DNA from: CAYJLF01 sp964371055
GTDB lineage: Bacteria > Eisenbacteria > RBG-16-71-46 > CAIMUX01
Assembly: GCA_964371055.1 (NCBI GenBank)
Contig: CAYJLF010000013.1
Span: forward strand, 62,001-126,000
Direction: 5' to 3'
DNA: 64,000 nt
Part shown: in pieces, positions 63,722 through 64,000 of the stretch
How positions within the stretch are numbered: position 1 is the first letter of the stretch
How the letters are laid out: each line of letters starts with the position of its first letter
Notes under the pieces: generated by a model
What the model saw: the letters and a program-made list of their open reading frames with translations, nothing else
What the model was told of the DNA's origin: nothing
The model's database searches: none
Position numbers and translations under genes: made by a program

Positions 63722-64000
63722 TCTTCCGCCGACGGCACCTGTTGGGGCTGCAGGATCTCTCCCGCGAGGAGATCCTGCACGTGCTCGATACCGCCCGCAC
63801 GTTCCGCGAGGTGCTCGACCGTCCGATCAAGAAGGTGCCTAGCCTGCGTGGCGTCACGGTCTGCAACGCCTTCTATGAACCCTCCACGCGGACCAGGCTC
63901 TCGTTCGAGCTCGCGGCCAAGCGGCTCTCCGCCGACACGCTCTCCTTCTCGACCAGCGGCTCCTCGGTCAGCAAGGGCGAGACCCTCATCGACACCATCC
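63718..64000 (+). CDS. pyrB: Aspartate carbamoyltransferase catalytic subunit, truncated by window end
   Basis: First committed step of pyrimidine synthesis: carbamoyl phosphate plus aspartate. 94 codons present. RRRHLLGLQDLSREEILHVL, then the carbamoyl-phosphate site FYEPSTRTRLSFELAAKRL, and SVSKGETLIDT. Directly coupled to pyrR, as in pyrR-pyrB operons of other bacteria. The rest lies beyond base 64000. Confidence 0.95.

Overview
The window is high-G+C, densely packed bacterial chromosome with short gaps, many four-base stop/start overlaps and frequent TTG and GTG starts. I see no rRNA, insertion sequence, prophage or CRISPR array. Several features point to the FCB assemblage: proteases ending in FlgD-like (type IX secretion-like) C-terminal domains, a gingipain-type C25 protease, DUF3098-like and DUF971-like small proteins, and Cys-rich GACC repeats. 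A candidate phylum of the Eisenbacteria/Krumholzibacteria kind fits best, but that placement is inference.

Layout. 1-9.2 kb: end of a family 4 glycosyltransferase, a long-chain acyl-CoA ligase, a redoxin/beta-barrel fusion, a tandem pair of small secreted proteins (the second interrupted by an in-frame TGA) and a secreted zinc metallopeptidase. 9.5-17.4 kb: fructose bisphosphatase, then a housekeeping run divIVA, purine nucleoside phosphorylase, dksA-like, lspA, rluD-like, STAS, anti-sigma ATPase, ruvX, mltG. 17.5-23 kb: a nest of secreted proteins of one paralogous family, with larE, a DUF3098-like gene and tRNA-Val among them. 23.1-35.4 kb: a phosphodiesterase-like lipoprotein, then a leftward eight-gene glycan operon (GT2, epimerase, aminotransferase, small flippase-like protein, methyltransferase and three GT-C membrane glycosyltransferases, two with TPR tails). 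35.4-46.5 kb: parvulin-type chaperone lipoprotein, UbiA prenyltransferase with a membrane partner, DUF971, a giant C25 protease and ClpB. 46.6-56.2 kb: diguanylate cyclase, a small secreted protein, a TPR/sigma-54 activator, PtsN-like, VanZ-like, AspRS, a NYN/LOTUS-like protein and two lipoproteins. 56.2-64 kb: phoH, pgpH-like, ybeY, two CBS/CorC-type genes, recO, and the start of a pyrimidine operon (pyrR, pyrB).

Main novelties. (1) Four small secreted proteins end in the same short tail, V-x-x-[TI]-[ST]-W-[GS]-x-[IV]-K, a candidate sorting or anchoring tag that differs from the FlgD-like tails on the two proteases. (2) In one of them an in-frame TGA aligns with a Cys of its neighbour and is followed at SECIS distance by a hairpin with a GGUC loop, so it is either a candidate selenoprotein or a recent nonsense mutation. 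(3) The pyrR leader holds a good match to the PyrR-binding RNA loop whose 3' strand doubles as the ribosome binding site of a 61-codon leader ORF. That ORF is built on 15-bp repeats and is stop/start coupled to pyrR, which suggests translational rather than terminator-based control. (4) The glycan operon looks like a lipid-linked sugar pathway feeding TMTC/ArnT-like transferases.
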